NCBI GenBank assembly: GCA_029248665.1 | Contig: JAQWIW010000016.1 | Location: forward strand, 62,001-126,000 | Length of the DNA stretch: 64,000 bases | Direction: 5' to 3' | Source of the DNA: Opitutia bacterium | Lineage (GTDB): Bacteria > Verrucomicrobiota > Verrucomicrobiia > Opitutales > Coraliomargaritaceae | Shown here: positions 37,398 through 48,659 of the stretch, piece by piece | How positions within the stretch are numbered: the first letter of the stretch is position 1 | Layout: each line of letters starts with the position of its first letter | Position numbers and translations under genes: made by a program | The notes under the pieces: model-generated | Databases searched by the model: none | Told to the model about the DNA's origin: nothing | The model's input: only the letters and a program-made list of their open reading frames with translations

Positions 37398-38516
37398 TTA
37401 TCGATAATAAAAACGCACCCTTAATTCTTTTTGCTCACCAAAAACTTGAATCATGTCTTGGGTCCATGGACGAAAAGGGGATCGCTTAACAATGGCACTC
37501 TCGCAAATCGTAGTCGCGATCAAACCTGCCGTACTCGATAAAATTTTAATCGAATCAATCGAACCATCTGATTTCAAAATAAAAGACACATTGACTTGTG
37601 TTCCTGAATCCATCGGTTTGTAAAAAGCCACTTCATTATACCAACCTACTTGCAGAGCTGAATAGAACTGCTGCTCGTATTCACCAAACTCACTGAAGCT
37701 TGCATCCAAGGCAATCACACCAATTTTATTAGCACTCGCAGAAGATTGCATAAGTGGCCCACTCGTGATTTCTGAGGACAACTTAGGTCTAGCCATCGGC
37801 GCAGGGCGATTTTTCTCGCCCTCTGTGACATCTTGAGGGATCAGACTTAGAGCATCTTTGGTCATGGGAATTATCTTCCTTTGCTCTTTTTCATTAAGAA
37901 TTAATGCTTCTTTATTTTTAAAAGCAATGACATCAACACCTTCTGCATTTTGACTCTTTTCAAAAGGATTGATTTGCGATGTTGAAGCGATCTCAGCTTG
38001 GCTAGTAGAAATCGTGACCGCTTCAGTCACAGATTCAGCTTGGCCCGCTTTCGATGAGGCTGATGCATTCTGAGCCGGTGATGTATTCTGATTCGGCGAC
38101 AATTGATAAACACCAGGAAGCAATTCACTCTCTTGCATAACGACTTCATCTGAAACAATCTTCAAGGAAGATACCTCACTTCCATCAAGCAGTGGAACGG
38201 AACTGTTGTTTTCGTTCAAAGATTTATCAGCTGCTTGTTGATCTTTAAAAGAATAAAATTGGCTTTTATCTGGCTGATTTTCTGCTGCCTCTGGATTCAC
38301 TTCTGCATAGTGAGTAGGAATAATTTCAAGCTTCATCGGCAATCGTTCATTGGCAGTACTAAACTTTAGCATTTCAGAGTTTATATAATGACGAAAAAGT
38401 AAAAGTACTAAAATGTGCAAAAGCGCGACCCAAAAAAATGACCACACATTACGTTTTATTTTAAACTCAATGTGCTCACTTAATGGGTGAATTTTCGACT
38501 GTATGTTACTAACCAC
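37398..38516 (-). CDS. TonB-like energy transducer, periplasmic
   Basis: The 372-aa protein has a cytoplasmic N-terminus, one membrane segment (about residues 28-43), a long low-complexity periplasmic linker rich in Ser, Ala, Glu and Gln, and a C-terminal beta-domain (ALQVGWYNEVAFYKP, VNVSFILKSDGSIDSIKIL, ESAIVKRSPFRPW). That is the architecture of TonB, which transmits ion-motive force to outer-membrane receptors. No ExbB/ExbD genes are near. The start is apparently GTG at 38516. It may serve the giant receptor in this window, but that is inference. Confidence 0.75.
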   Translation of the reverse strand: MVSNIQSKIHPLSEHIEFKIKRNVWSFFWVALLHILVLLLFRHYINSEMLKFSTANERLPMKLEIIPTHYAEVNPEAAENQPDKSQFYSFKDQQAADKSLNENNSSVPLLDGSEVSSLKIVSDEVVMQESELLPGVYQLSPNQNTSPAQNASASSKAGQAESVTEAVTISTSQAEIASTSQINPFEKSQNAEGVDVIAFKNKEALILNEKEQRKIIPMTKDALSLIPQDVTEGEKNRPAPMARPKLSSEITSGPLMQSSASANKIGVIALDASFSEFGEYEQQFYSALQVGWYNEVAFYKPMDSGTQVNVSFILKSDGSIDSIKILSSTAGLIATTICESAIVKRSPFRPWTQDMIQVFGEQKELRVRFYYR

Positions 38517-38546
38517 AATACTTTGTATTCTTTAGATTAATTTAGT

Positions 38547-39149
38547 TTAATCAGTAAAAAAGTTAAAGCCATGCTTCTTTAAGCGATTGGCTAATAATTC
38601 TGTGGGTAATCCCATAATGTTCTCAAAAGACCCTTTGATAGACTCGATAATTAAATCGGAAGATTCTTGAATGCCATAAGCCCCTGCTTTGTCTAAGGGA
38701 TTCACAAGTCTATGATACTCTCGTATTATTGGTGGTGTTAACGTCCTAAACTTCACTTGACTGACTTCATAAAAAGTATCTTTAAAACTTCCATTAGTCC
38801 ACCGAAGTGCGATTCCTGAATACACCTTATGCCATTGACCTGATAATGCTTCCAGCATCTGCATCGCCTCTTCATGGTCTCGCGGTTTAGAAAATATCTT
38901 ACCCTTAAGTGAAACTGTGGTATCCGATCCAATTACTAAAGCATCTGGCTCTTCATTCGCGACTACTTCAGCTTTTAAAATGGCATTATTAAGAACTAAA
39001 CGGTCTGGTTTCAAATGCGGACGATCATCTTCTTCAACATCTGAGACTTGAACAATAAAAGCTAAGCCCATTTCACTCAATAGGGTTCTTCTTCTCGGAG
39101 AAGCTGATGCTAAAATAAGTTGATTTGGTCGCATTAAAAATTTACACAT
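38547..39149 (-). CDS. maf: Maf-family nucleotide pyrophosphatase
   Basis: House-cleaning pyrophosphatase acting on dTTP, UTP or modified pyrimidine nucleotides, linked in some bacteria to division arrest. The 200-aa protein shows LILASASPRRRTLLSEMG near its start, the acidic ALVIGSDTTVSL, and KAGAYGIQESSDLIIESIKGSFENIMGLP in shorter pieces. The ATG at 39149 is used; the ATG five codons later (MRPNQLILASAS) fits the family equally well. It is divergent from nadE. Confidence 0.92.
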   Translation of the reverse strand: MCKFLMRPNQLILASASPRRRTLLSEMGLAFIVQVSDVEEDDRPHLKPDRLVLNNAILKAEVVANEEPDALVIGSDTTVSLKGKIFSKPRDHEEAMQMLEALSGQWHKVYSGIALRWTNGSFKDTFYEVSQVKFRTLTPPIIREYHRLVNPLDKAGAYGIQESSDLIIESIKGSFENIMGLPTELLANRLKKHGFNFFTD

Positions 39150-39165
39150 TCTTTAAATGAATGAA

Positions 39166-39184
39166 AGGCTTGATTTGCAAGCCT
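39166..39184. promoter_or_regulatory. Inverted repeat between maf and nadE
   Basis: Perfect seven-base arms AGGCTTG (39166-39172) and CAAGCCT (39178-39184) surround a five-base spacer in the divergent 61-bp region between maf and nadE. It could be an operator shared by both genes. A hairpin is also possible, but there is no T-run. The regulator is unknown. Confidence 0.45.
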
Positions 39185-39210
39185 AGGATATTGTGTAATA
39201 CTACAAGCAA

Positions 39211-40857
39211 ATGAAATTAGGACTGGCTCAAATAAATACAACTGTTGGAGATCTATCTAGTAATGAGGCAATCATACTGGATGCCTATCATCGCTTGGTT
39301 AAACAAGGCGCTGAATTGGTTATTTTTCCTGAGCTTGCAGTGTGTGGCTACCCTCCAAGAGATTTATTATTAAAATCAAGATTTGCTACGGATACTCAAG
39401 AATGCCTTGAACGCATTGCCAAACAAATTCATGAAGTACCTGCCCTAATCGGTTGTTTGGAAATTGCTTCTTCCAAAGAAAAAGGTCGCCCGCTTTATAA
39501 CGCAGTTGCCTGGTGTGAAGCGGGAAGCATTCAGTCTTATGGACGCAAATGTTTATTGCCTAATTATGATGTCTTTGATGAAGAGCGATATTTTGAACCA
39601 GCCAAAGAACCTTTAGTCTATGAATGGAACAAGCGACGTATTGGAATCACCATATGCGAAGATATCTGGACCGATGAAAGCATCCAAACCAGCAAACGCT
39701 ACTGTAATGATCCGATAGAAAATTTAGCCGAGGAAAATCTAGACCTTCTCGTTAATCTCTCAGCTAGTCCTTGGTATATCAACAAAGAGCAATCACGACA
39801 AAATCTCATCCAACAAGTCAGTCGTCGTCTCAATTGCCCTGTCGCTTATTGTAATTCAGTCGGTGGAAATGACGAGCTCATCTTTGACGGAGATAGCTTT
39901 ATAACTCACCCCAGCAAAGGTATCATCGCCCAAATGCCTAAATTTGAACAAGCCTTAAGTACCTTTGACATTGAAGCATCTGCACAAGTTTCTTCAAAAA
40001 TAGAATGCTCAGATAGCACACTGAAAAATATGCACGAGGCCTTAATCTTGGGATTAAGAGACTACGCTAAAAAAAGCAATTTCACTAAAGGCATTATTGG
40101 ACTCAGTGGCGGAATCGATTCAGCTGTTGTTGCGGCTATTGCCGCAGAAGCCTTGGGAGCAGAAAATATTATTGGTGTGGCCATGCCATCGGCAATATCC
40201 AGCAGCCATAGTGTTTCTGATGCCGAAGCCTTAGCCAAAAATCTAGACATCGAATTTCACAGCATTCCAATTAAAGATTCAGTTGAAAGTATAGAAACAA
40301 ATTTAGCCCCTAATTTTCAAGGCTTAGCAAGAGATGTCACTGAAGAAAATATTCAGGCACGGCTTAGAGGTGTTTTGTTAATGGCTCTCTCTAATAAGCT
40401 TAATGGTCTGCTTTTGACTACAGGAAATAAAAGTGAAATAGCCGTTGGCTACTGCACGCTTTACGGTGATATGTGCGGAGGACTCGCCGTAATTTCAGAT
40501 CTACCTAAAATGCAAGTGTACGCTTTGGCTAAATATATCAATCGCAATGGAATCATCATTCCTCAAAATACTATTGATAAAGCACCTTCTGCGGAACTCA
40601 GCCCCGACCAAAAAGATGAAGATTCGCTTCCGCCCTATCCTGTCCTCGATGCCATTCTTTATCATTATGTTGAAGAAGGTCTTTCTAGAGCTGAAATCAT
40701 AGAACTCGGATTTGAATCAGACATCGTAAACTTCATTGTAAAGAAAGTAGATCAAAATGAGTATAAGCGAAAACAAGCTGCTCCTGGATTAAAAATTTCC
40801 TCTCTTGCTTTTGGGATCGGACGAAGAATGCCCATTGTACAAAAATATATAAATTAA
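39211..40857 (+). CDS. nadE: Glutamine-dependent NAD+ synthetase
   Basis: Final enzyme of NAD synthesis: amidates nicotinate adenine dinucleotide. The 548-aa chain has an N-terminal nitrilase-type glutaminase with Glu41 in [13 protein letters not shown] and the nucleophile Cys in ITICEDIW, and a C-terminal ATP-pyrophosphatase domain with [10 protein letters not shown] (about residues 297-306). Also seen are [11 protein letters not shown] and [13 protein letters not shown]. The separate glutaminase domain allows use of glutamine rather than ammonia. hemL follows 17 bp later on the same strand. Confidence 0.96.
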   Translation: MKLGLAQINTTVGDLSSNEAIILDAYHRLVKQGAELVIFPELAVCGYPPRDLLLKSRFATDTQECLERIAKQIHEVPALIGCLEIASSKEKGRPLYNAVAWCEAGSIQSYGRKCLLPNYDVFDEERYFEPAKEPLVYEWNKRRIGITICEDIWTDESIQTSKRYCNDPIENLAEENLDLLVNLSASPWYINKEQSRQNLIQQVSRRLNCPVAYCNSVGGNDELIFDGDSFITHPSKGIIAQMPKFEQALSTFDIEASAQVSSKIECSDSTLKNMHEALILGLRDYAKKSNFTKGIIGLSGGIDSAVVAAIAAEALGAENIIGVAMPSAISSSHSVSDAEALAKNLDIEFHSIPIKDSVESIETNLAPNFQGLARDVTEENIQARLRGVLLMALSNKLNGLLLTTGNKSEIAVGYCTLYGDMCGGLAVISDLPKMQVYALAKYINRNGIIIPQNTIDKAPSAELSPDQKDEDSLPPYPVLDAILYHYVEEGLSRAEIIELGFESDIVNFIVKKVDQNEYKRKQAAPGLKISSLAFGIGRRMPIVQKYIN

Positions 40858-40874
40858 ATTTTCCAAAACTGACT

Positions 40875-42152
40875 ATGCACAAATCCAACGACTTATTTGA
40901 AACAGCCAAAAAATTCATACCTGGCGGGGTCAATTCACCAGTTAGAGCTTTTCGTTCTGTCGGTGGTACACCTTTTTTTACAAAACGAGCCGAAGGCCCT
41001 TTTTTATATACTGCAGATGATGAACGCTTGACTGATTTTGTCTGCACTTGGGGGCCTGCACTTCATGGACACAATCACCCTGAAATAAAAGAAGCAATAC
41101 AAGTAGCACTCGATCAAGGTACCAGCTTTGGCACTCCAAATCCTTATGAAGTAGAGATGGCTCAACTTATTCAAAAGGTTGTTCCTTCTGTCGAAAAAGT
41201 ACGCATGTGTAATAGCGGAACAGAAGCTACAATGACCGCGATACGCTTGGCTCGAGGCTTCACTAAAAGAAATAAAATCATCAAATTCTCTGGCTGTTAT
41301 CATGGTCATGTTGATTCATTACTCGTACAAGCTGGGTCAGGAGCACTTACCCTAGGCAACCCAAATAGCGCAGGAATCCCCGAATCTTTTGCCAACGAAA
41401 CCATTGTTATCGCCTACAATGATGTCGATGCCCTAACTCAAGCCTTCGACCATTATAAGGACGAGATTGCCTGTGTGATTGTTGAGCCTTATCCTGCAAA
41501 TTGTGGCTTAATATTACCTCAAGCTAATTTTCTTTCTGCCTTGAGACAAATCACCACACAGCACCAGGCCATTCTTATCTTTGATGAAGTGATGACTGGA
41601 TTTCGCATTGCTCTCGGTGGTGTCCAAGAAAAAGAAGGGATTACTCCTGACCTCACCGCCATGGGCAAAATAATTGGCGGAGGACTTCCTGTAGGAGCGA
41701 TCGGTGGCAAAGCTGAAATCATGGATCATCTCGCTCCAGACGGCCCCGTCTATCAAGCTGGTACCCTTAGTGGAAATCCACTCGCCTTAGCGGCAGGTAT
41801 CGCTTCGCTTAAAAAATGTATACGAGATAATCCCTATCCTTTACTAGAAAAATTGGGAAGCATGGTTAAAAATGCACTGGATGAAACCGCTAAGCATAAA
41901 GGTATTCCACTCCAAGTTCCCCAAGTCGGCTCAATGTTTGCCTTATTTTTCTCTGAAGAACCAGTAACAAATTTCACTCAGGCAACTCAATCCAATACCG
42001 ACTTGTTCACTTCTTTCTTTAATCATGCATTAAGCAATAAGATCTACTTACCGCCTTCCGCATACGAAACCTGTTTTATATCCACGGCACATAATTCTAA
42101 TATTATGGAATCAGCAATTGAGGGCTTATGTGATGCCCTGAAGAAAATTTAA
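40875..42152 (+). CDS. hemL: Glutamate-1-semialdehyde 2,1-aminomutase
   Basis: PLP enzyme that isomerises glutamate-1-semialdehyde to 5-aminolevulinate in the C5 heme pathway. The 425-aa protein has [48 protein letters not shown], the acidic DEVMTGFR, and the PLP Lys265 in [10 protein letters not shown]. Its stop overlaps the end of the convergent ymdB gene by four bases. It follows nadE closely, so the two may share a transcript although the pathways differ. Confidence 0.97.
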   Translation: MHKSNDLFETAKKFIPGGVNSPVRAFRSVGGTPFFTKRAEGPFLYTADDERLTDFVCTWGPALHGHNHPEIKEAIQVALDQGTSFGTPNPYEVEMAQLIQKVVPSVEKVRMCNSGTEATMTAIRLARGFTKRNKIIKFSGCYHGHVDSLLVQAGSGALTLGNPNSAGIPESFANETIVIAYNDVDALTQAFDHYKDEIACVIVEPYPANCGLILPQANFLSALRQITTQHQAILIFDEVMTGFRIALGGVQEKEGITPDLTAMGKIIGGGLPVGAIGGKAEIMDHLAPDGPVYQAGTLSGNPLALAAGIASLKKCIRDNPYPLLEKLGSMVKNALDETAKHKGIPLQVPQVGSMFALFFSEEPVTNFTQATQSNTDLFTSFFNHALSNKIYLPPSAYETCFISTAHNSNIMESAIEGLCDALKKI

Positions 42153-42949
42153 TCTGATGCTAAAGTTTTCTTTAACTCAAAACGCTGAAAACTTTCAGCA
42201 ATGCCTCTTTTTTCATCAATACCAATAAGGCAACCACTTAAGCGTACATCATCTTTCGCTACAGGGAAACGTCGCTTCATCCCATCTAAGAAAGAGTCAA
42301 TAACAGGTTCGACCTCACGCCCTAGAACCGAGTGATACGGCCCTGACATGCCAACATCACTAATGTAAGCCGTGCCTTTAGGTAAAATTCGACCATCTGC
42401 AGTTGGCACATGGGTATGTGTTCCAATAACAGCAGCAGCTCTTCCATCTAGATGCCAACCTAAGGCCACTTTCTCCGAAGTGGCTTCCATATGAGCTTCG
42501 ACAATACACGCATCACATTCCTCTTTTAATTCTTCCAAAAGCTCATCGGCAAAACGAAACGGACAACCCTCTGCCTTCATCCCAATATAATTGCGACCCA
42601 AGACTGTAAAAATTCCTATCTTAAAACCATTGGCAGGAATGACTAAATGGGTGCGCCCTGGATTATTTACTGGCAAGTTAGCTGGACGACATACCTTATC
42701 TAGATTTCCGATTTCCCCAGCAAAGCCTTTTTGGTCCCAAACATGATCTCCTAAAGTAATCGCATCCACACCTGAAGAAAGCAAATCTCTTGCAATAGAT
42801 TCAGTTAAGCCTGAACCACCTGCAGCATTTTCTGCATTCACTACAACTGCATGTAAGGATAACTCCGAACGTAGTTCTGGAATCTTTTCGATTAAAAATT
42901 CACGTCCTGGCCTTCCAACTACGTCTCCTAAAAATAAAACCTTAATCAT
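42149..42949 (-). CDS. ymdB: YmdB-family metallophosphoesterase
   Basis: Calcineurin-like phosphoesterase of the YmdB/TIGR00282 family; the Bacillus member hydrolyses cyclic nucleotides and influences biofilm. I use the ATG at 42947-42949 (266 aa, [17 protein letters not shown]), which matches the family start; an earlier in-frame start would add ten unrelated residues. Metal-site sequences are [34 protein letters not shown] and [15 protein letters not shown]. The physiological substrate here is unknown. Confidence 0.92.
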   Translation of the reverse strand: MIKVLFLGDVVGRPGREFLIEKIPELRSELSLHAVVVNAENAAGGSGLTESIARDLLSSGVDAITLGDHVWDQKGFAGEIGNLDKVCRPANLPVNNPGRTHLVIPANGFKIGIFTVLGRNYIGMKAEGCPFRFADELLEELKEECDACIVEAHMEATSEKVALGWHLDGRAAAVIGTHTHVPTADGRILPKGTAYISDVGMSGPYHSVLGREVEPVIDSFLDGMKRRFPVAKDDVRLSGCLIGIDEKRGIAESFQRFELKKTLASD

Positions 42950-43132
42950 AAGAGTTTGAATTGAATAAAGACCCAGCACTAAGGCAACCCAAATGGAAAA
43001 CTATTCTAGGCATAAATACTTAATTAATTCCTATTATTTAAGACTTGAGTTCACTTCGTTAATGATTTCTAACATATATCCTTTTTTTAATAGTAAAAGA
43101 ACCATAAAGCATTAATACATACAAAGATCATT

Positions 43133-44926
43133 ATGAAACACAAAACAAACAATCACATCTCTAAGAATGACACAAAAGGTCAGACAATGAAGGGTGCCGA
43201 TGTTTTAGTCGCCGCTCTTGAGAAAGAAGGTGTCGATGTGGTCTTTGCTTACCCAGGTGGCGCTTCTATGGAACTTCACCAAGCACTCACAAAGAGTCAA
43301 AAGATTCGCACCATCCTTCCTCGCTTTGAGCAAGGCGGTGGATTCATGGCTCATGGCTATGCCCGTGCGACTGGAAAGCCAAGTGTTTGCATGGCTACTA
43401 GTGGCCCCGGTGCAACGAATTTAGTTACCTGTATTGCTGACGCATTTATGGACAGTATTCCCTTGGTCGCAATCACTGGTCAAGTATATCAACAATTTAT
43501 CGGGAAAGCAGCATTTCAAGAAACTGATTTCTTTGGCATGACTCTTCCCATTGTTAAACATAGTTTTCTGGTTTTAGATAAAGAAGAACTACCAAAGATC
43601 GTCAAAGAAGCTTTTCATATTGCAAGCACAGGACGACCTGGACCTGTGGTTATTGATATCCCTAAAGATGTTCAACAAGCACTCTTTGAACCTGAGTTCC
43701 CTGATACGATTGATATTCCAGGCTACAAAACCGATGTCACACTTCCAGAAGCTACTGACGAAGAATTACTCGAAGTCATTAAGCTGATCCAAGACTCGAA
43801 AAAACCAGTACTTTATACAGGTGGTGGGATTATCTCAGCAGAAGCTCATCTAGAGCTCCGTGAATTTGCGAAATTAACTGGCATTCCTGTTGCATCAACT
43901 TTGATGGGACTTGGAGCATTTGATTCTGAAGATCCTCAATCACTCTACTGGTTCGGTATGCATGGAACAGTTGCTGGAAATTGGGCGGTATGTGATTGCG
44001 ACCTCCTCCTCTGCTTAGGGGCCCGTTTCGATGACCGTATCACTGGCAAAATTGAAAAATTTGCGACCGAGGCAAAAATTGCCCATATCGACATTGATAT
44101 ATCAGAGCATAACAAAAACAAGATTGTTGATTTGCCGATCCATTCAGACATCAAGTATGCCATCCGTCGACTTATTGAATTATGGAAGAAGAATAAATTC
44201 AGCCAACCTGACATTTCTGAGTGGAGTGAATTAATTCAAAAATGGAAAGCCGAGCACCCCTTTTCTTACGAAGCTTCTGAGCATATCACTCAACAAGAGG
44301 CCATCGAGACTCTATACCAAGAAACTAAAGGTGATGCGATTATATCAACCGGTGTAGGACAACACCAAATGTGGGCCGCACAATATTTTAAATTCAGGGA
44401 GCCTAGAACCTATATCAGTTCATTAGGACTTGGAACCATGGGCTTTGGTTTACCCGCTGCAATCGGAGCTAAAGTTGCCTACCCAGAAAAACTCGTTGTC
44501 AACATTGACGGTGATGGCTGCTTCTTGATGAATGTTCAAGAATTGGCGACTGCAAAGATCGAAAAGATTAATGCGAAAACCATCATTATGAACAACCAAC
44601 ACTTAGGGATGGTAGTTCAATGGGAAGATTTGCTTTATGAAAGTGTTCGTGGGCAAACCATTTTATGCGACAAAGAAAATATCGGAGGCCCCGATAACCT
44701 TGATGCCATCTACCCAGACTTTGTTAAGATCAGTGAAGGTTTTGGCGTAAAAGCCAGACGTGTTTCAAAAAGAGAAGAATTAAGAGACGCTATACAAGAG
44801 ATGATTGCTCATGATGGCCCTTATGTTCTTGAAGTGATTGTGCCTTACACAGAGCACGTTTTACCGATGATCAAGCAAGGGCTTTCTGCAAAAGAAATCC
44901 TCTTGAAGTCGCCTAACTCAAAGTAG
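43133..44926 (+). CDS. ilvB: Acetolactate synthase, large (catalytic) subunit
   Basis: Thiamine-diphosphate enzyme that condenses pyruvate to acetolactate (valine, leucine, isoleucine synthesis). The 597-aa chain shows the catalytic Glu66 in [14 protein letters not shown], the GPGATN loop, FAD-type middle domain, and the ThDP motif [15 protein letters not shown] with [11 protein letters not shown]. The start at 43133 gives an 18-residue preface; the ATG at 43187 ([11 protein letters not shown]) is also possible. No regulatory subunit gene (ilvN/ilvH) or ilvC follows; the next gene converges and overlaps by nine bases. Confidence 0.95.
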   Translation: MKHKTNNHISKNDTKGQTMKGADVLVAALEKEGVDVVFAYPGGASMELHQALTKSQKIRTILPRFEQGGGFMAHGYARATGKPSVCMATSGPGATNLVTCIADAFMDSIPLVAITGQVYQQFIGKAAFQETDFFGMTLPIVKHSFLVLDKEELPKIVKEAFHIASTGRPGPVVIDIPKDVQQALFEPEFPDTIDIPGYKTDVTLPEATDEELLEVIKLIQDSKKPVLYTGGGIISAEAHLELREFAKLTGIPVASTLMGLGAFDSEDPQSLYWFGMHGTVAGNWAVCDCDLLLCLGARFDDRITGKIEKFATEAKIAHIDIDISEHNKNKIVDLPIHSDIKYAIRRLIELWKKNKFSQPDISEWSELIQKWKAEHPFSYEASEHITQQEAIETLYQETKGDAIISTGVGQHQMWAAQYFKFREPRTYISSLGLGTMGFGLPAAIGAKVAYPEKLVVNIDGDGCFLMNVQELATAKIEKINAKTIIMNNQHLGMVVQWEDLLYESVRGQTILCDKENIGGPDNLDAIYPDFVKISEGFGVKARRVSKREELRDAIQEMIAHDGPYVLEVIVPYTEHVLPMIKQGLSAKEILLKSPNSK

Positions 44927-46540
44927 GCTCTTAACCATTTCCAAAGTATCTGCATCACTTGCAGACTTGTCTTCTCTCCATCGTTTAATACGAGGAAATC
45001 GTACCGCTATGCCTGACTTATGACGTTTGGATAGCTGAATGCCCTCGAAAGCAATTTCAAATACGAGCTCAGCTTCCACCACACGAACTGGCCCGTGCTT
45101 CGCTGTGGTATTTGAGCGAATCCATTTATCCACTCGTTTCATTTCTGCATCACTCAATCCCGAATAAGCTTTGCAAAATGGGACTAATCCTCCGTCTTTC
45201 CAAATTGAAAAAGTATAATCTGAAAAAATCCCTGCACGTCTACCGTGCCCTTGCTGTGCGTAAACCATAACCGCATCCACTGTGTAAGGATCAACCTTCC
45301 ATTTCCACCAAAGCCCTTTCTTTCGTCCAACATCATAAATCGCTTTGCTACTTTTTATCATCAATCCTTCAATGCCCTTTTCTCGTGAGTGTGAACGCAC
45401 TTCAGTCATCGCCTCCCAACCTTTTGAAGCATTAAAAATTGGAGACAAGCGTATCGCAGAACTTTCAATTGATGGGAGTAATTCCTCTAAAGCCTTTCTT
45501 CGATCAGTAGTACTTTTTGACCGTAAATCAACGCCCCCTATTTCAAGTACATCATAAGCCATGAAAATCACGGGTACATCCTTTAGCATTATTTGGCTTA
45601 CTTTTTTTCGCCCCAAACGTTTTTGTAAATCGGCAAAACTTCGTACCCTATTATTTTCAAAATCCCAGGCCAATAATTCTCCATCTAAAACAAAGGTTTT
45701 TTCCTGAGGTAAAGCCTTCAAAGCATCTTCAATTTCAGGCACCTGTTCATTGAGTAATTGTTCTCCTCTAGACCAAATAACACACACATCTTCTCGCACG
45801 ATGACTTGGGCACGAATGCCGTCCCACTTAGGTTCAATTTGCCACTCATCAGAAGCCCCTAAGATCATCGAAAGAGATTCTCCTTCGTTGATCTCTAACG
45901 GATAGGCTAAACAAAAAGGATAAGGCCGCAAAGCCTGAGCTTCGTTCGATTCATCGGTAAACAAAGCTTTGAAATTTGCTTCTGTCGGCTCCCAAATCCC
46001 CATTAATTTATGGGCCATCACCGCAGGCTCTAAGGATGCGTTATTTGCCAAGGACTTAATGACCAAACTTTTGCTCACCCCTACTCGAAACCCGCCTGTC
46101 ATTAACTTATTTAAAACAAAGGCCATCGAATAATCCATCTTAGACCATAATCTCGAAATCACTTTAGCTTGCGCTTCAGGCTCCATTTCTTTCAAAGGCA
46201 AAAGGTGATTTTCGATTAATTCACTCAAAGATAGTTCAAGACTGGCTTCTCGAAATCTATCTTTCGAAAAAATCAACAAGGCCAAGGTTTCCGCCAAATC
46301 GCCCACATGATCATAGCATTCGATAAAAAGCCAATCAGGCAAATCACTAATCTTCGAAGCCCATGACTTCAGGTCGGCACTCTTAACCAATCGTTTCAAT
46401 CGCTCACCCATCAAAAAATAAATTGCCCAAGCAGCATCCGCAGGATTCGCTTCTCGAAAATAGTCACTCAAAAGTTTCGACTTAGCGGCCGTCTTATTGG
46501 TTTGGTCTAATGCGATAAAAAGCTGTGTGAATAAATCCAT
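44918..46540 (-). CDS. ATP-dependent DNA ligase, LigB-like repair type
   Basis: The 540-aa protein seals nicks using ATP. The adenylated Lys is in [11 protein letters not shown] (about residue 238), followed by motifs [19 protein letters not shown] and [14 protein letters not shown]. An N-terminal helical DNA-binding domain and a C-terminal OB-fold complete the chain. This type (TIGR04120) is often found in a module with an MBL exonuclease, a DEXH helicase and a metallophosphoesterase; only the exonuclease is next door here. Last nine bases overlap ilvB in antisense. Confidence 0.93.
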   Translation of the reverse strand: MDLFTQLFIALDQTNKTAAKSKLLSDYFREANPADAAWAIYFLMGERLKRLVKSADLKSWASKISDLPDWLFIECYDHVGDLAETLALLIFSKDRFREASLELSLSELIENHLLPLKEMEPEAQAKVISRLWSKMDYSMAFVLNKLMTGGFRVGVSKSLVIKSLANNASLEPAVMAHKLMGIWEPTEANFKALFTDESNEAQALRPYPFCLAYPLEINEGESLSMILGASDEWQIEPKWDGIRAQVIVREDVCVIWSRGEQLLNEQVPEIEDALKALPQEKTFVLDGELLAWDFENNRVRSFADLQKRLGRKKVSQIMLKDVPVIFMAYDVLEIGGVDLRSKSTTDRRKALEELLPSIESSAIRLSPIFNASKGWEAMTEVRSHSREKGIEGLMIKSSKAIYDVGRKKGLWWKWKVDPYTVDAVMVYAQQGHGRRAGIFSDYTFSIWKDGGLVPFCKAYSGLSDAEMKRVDKWIRSNTTAKHGPVRVVEAELVFEIAFEGIQLSKRHKSGIAVRFPRIKRWREDKSASDADTLEMVKSLL

Positions 46541-46562
46541 AATTCAGAAATTAATGCTCCAT

Positions 46563-47549
46563 TTAAATCGTATAAGCATCTAAGCCCTTATCTTCATTTA
46601 ACCAACGTACTAAGGCCTCCGAATAACCGTGAGTTGCCCCGATGTGCTCTGCACCAGTCGCATCAATTGTTTGTAAAATACCCTTCCAATCCACATGATC
46701 GGAAAGCACAAATCCTCGATCCAAGGCCCGTCTACGACGTGCCCCTCGCACCGCCATCCAACCCGAAGCAAAGGCTAAAGAATAAGGTGCAAACTGATTA
46801 AGCCATGACGAATTTTGGGTAGATCCTGGGGCAATGATGATCCCTTGACCTTTAAAATTTTCCTTAGTGTCACGACTCGCCCGTATCGTTTCTGGTATAG
46901 GATAGCCTTCTCTTAAATAATGCCGATTAAAAATATCCACAGAGCCATGTACGCCGATCGGACCAATTGAAGGGTCAATCCCGCAAAGCACTCTTTGTGC
47001 CTTACCCAAAGCGTAAGCAAATAAAACACTCGTGATGCCCTTTGCTTGATTCTCTCTCCACCATGCGTTAATTCCAGAGAAAACACTCTCTGGAGATTGC
47101 CAAACATAAACGGGTAAAGCGAAGGTTGATTCAGTGATAAATTGATGACAAGGCACAACCTCAAATGCTTCACAAGAAGCATCGAATTCAATTTTGTAAT
47201 CTCCAGCAACACAACTAACGAATCCCTTATGCTCAATGCGGATCTGGCTCGATCCTAAGAGATGTCCTGCCGGATGGAAAGATACCGTTACATCATTAAT
47301 TTTAAGCGATTTTCCATATTCAATTCCTTCAACCTTTGCGTCTTTGCCAACCCGCTCTTGAACAATCAGCCGCCCCGTCTCCGAAGTTAAATAAGATTTC
47401 ATATAGGGACGGGCATGGTCGCTGTGCCCATGAGTGATCAAGGCACGATCCACAGACTTCCTTGGATCAATATAGAAATCTCCTATCGGGCAATAAAGGC
47501 CTTCATCTTTTAGGCAAAGCAAGGAGTTCGCTGAATCATCAAGTGGCAT
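46563..47549 (-). CDS. Ligase-associated MBL-fold exonuclease
   Basis: Metallo-beta-lactamase-fold protein of 328 aa related to mRNA 3'-processing exonucleases, of the ligase-associated damage-response type (TIGR04122). The metal motif reads THGHSDHARPY and FHPAGHLLGSSQIRIE, with CVAGDYKIE further on. The C-terminal part has GFVLSDHVDW and ATHGYSEALV. It starts 22 bp upstream of the ligase, and the two form an operon. The presumed role is DNA end trimming before ligation. The upstream neighbour is the second RluA-type gene. Confidence 0.92.
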   Translation of the reverse strand: MPLDDSANSLLCLKDEGLYCPIGDFYIDPRKSVDRALITHGHSDHARPYMKSYLTSETGRLIVQERVGKDAKVEGIEYGKSLKINDVTVSFHPAGHLLGSSQIRIEHKGFVSCVAGDYKIEFDASCEAFEVVPCHQFITESTFALPVYVWQSPESVFSGINAWWRENQAKGITSVLFAYALGKAQRVLCGIDPSIGPIGVHGSVDIFNRHYLREGYPIPETIRASRDTKENFKGQGIIIAPGSTQNSSWLNQFAPYSLAFASGWMAVRGARRRRALDRGFVLSDHVDWKGILQTIDATGAEHIGATHGYSEALVRWLNEDKGLDAYTI

Positions 47550-47579
47550 TGAGATAGCTTATAAGACTAAAGCAAAAAC

Positions 47580-48362
47580 TCAAATAGAGAGGGTATAATC
47601 CTCGCTAAAATTCTCCCGACAAAATAAGTCCATATCCACTGCTAAAGGTGCCTCAAAAGAAACCGCCCCATCAGGGAAATTAAAATGGTATTTATGGCAA
47701 TGTAAGGCTTGCCGCTTCATCGCTAAATGCTCGTTCAATCGTTCTGTCCAACCTTGTTCAATAAACTCGATATAAAGACTTTCATCCTTACCATATATCT
47801 TATCTCCAACAACTGAATGCCCCAGCCATTCGGCATGCACACGAATCTGATGCTTACGACCAGTTTCTGGAAGCACTCGTGCTAATGTGTAGTCATCATT
47901 TTTCAATAAGGGTTCAAATACCGTCACCGCTGATTTAGCCGTACGATCATCACTTACATGATTTTTAATTTTCACCAATCCATTCGGTCGATGAGCAATG
48001 CTTTGCTTCACCTCAATTTCCTTTTCTAAAGCCCCATCCATAATGGCTAAATATTCTTTATCCACCTTACGCTCTTGAATCGCCATCTGAAACTTCCTCG
48101 CAACAGAGGGACGTTTGGCAATAATGACTAAACCACTAGTTTCCCTATCCAAACGAGCGACAAGGTGTAATTTTTCTAAATTGGTATAGGTACGAACCGC
48201 TCCAACTAAACTCGAAAGCGGCCCATCTTTTGAAGGATGGCAGACTAACCAGCCAGGCTTATTCAGGATTAACAAGGCATCATCTTCAAATACAATCCAA
48301 GATGGAAATTCCGCCATATCTACTAAGGGGGCCTCGGAGCCAAATGGATCTCTTTGTGTCAT
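47580..48362 (-). CDS. RluA-family pseudouridine synthase (second)
   Basis: RNA pseudouridine synthase of 260 aa, again without an S4 domain. The N-terminal proline-motif LLILNKPGWLVCHPSKDGP is followed by the catalytic Asp in HLVARLDRETSGLVIIAKRP, KEYLAIMDG, and RVLPETGRKHQIRVHAEWLGHSVVGDKIYG in shorter stretches. It resembles RluA rather than RluD. Downstream, 30 bp away, comes the exonuclease and ligase pair. No Shine-Dalgarno is visible. Confidence 0.91.
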   Translation of the reverse strand: MTQRDPFGSEAPLVDMAEFPSWIVFEDDALLILNKPGWLVCHPSKDGPLSSLVGAVRTYTNLEKLHLVARLDRETSGLVIIAKRPSVARKFQMAIQERKVDKEYLAIMDGALEKEIEVKQSIAHRPNGLVKIKNHVSDDRTAKSAVTVFEPLLKNDDYTLARVLPETGRKHQIRVHAEWLGHSVVGDKIYGKDESLYIEFIEQGWTERLNEHLAMKRQALHCHKYHFNFPDGAVSFEAPLAVDMDLFCRENFSEDYTLSI

Positions 48363-48659
48363 ATAAATATGTATTTTTTAGAAGAAGAGTGTTGCCAAAG
48401 TTATGATATTCAATTAATCTATGCTCAGGTTGAAAACATTAAGCTTTGTGGATGTTAGGAAGGTACTCACTGTACTAATCAATGAGTCAAACATCTACTT
48501 GTGGAGTAAGGTATGCCCTTTTGCACAAACTCGTGATTCTTCACATTTAAATGATTTCAATGCCCTTAATATAGGCGTTATTTTGTTTCCCATCCTTAAG
48601 CTGCAATCGCTACAACCTATTACCCTAACTAATTAATCACTCATTAAACAAAAAGTATT

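Noticed and set aside
41514-41756. Open frames antisense to hemL
   Set aside because: They are shadows of hemL codons; hemL is complete and conserved.
48505-48530. Sigma54-type promoter before hpf
   Set aside because: A TTGCA is present but the TGG of the -24 element is missing at the proper distance.
48421-48636. 71-residue open frame between rluA-type gene and hpf
   Set aside because: No recognisable composition, no ribosome-binding site or operon context; more likely a chance frame in the hpf leader region.
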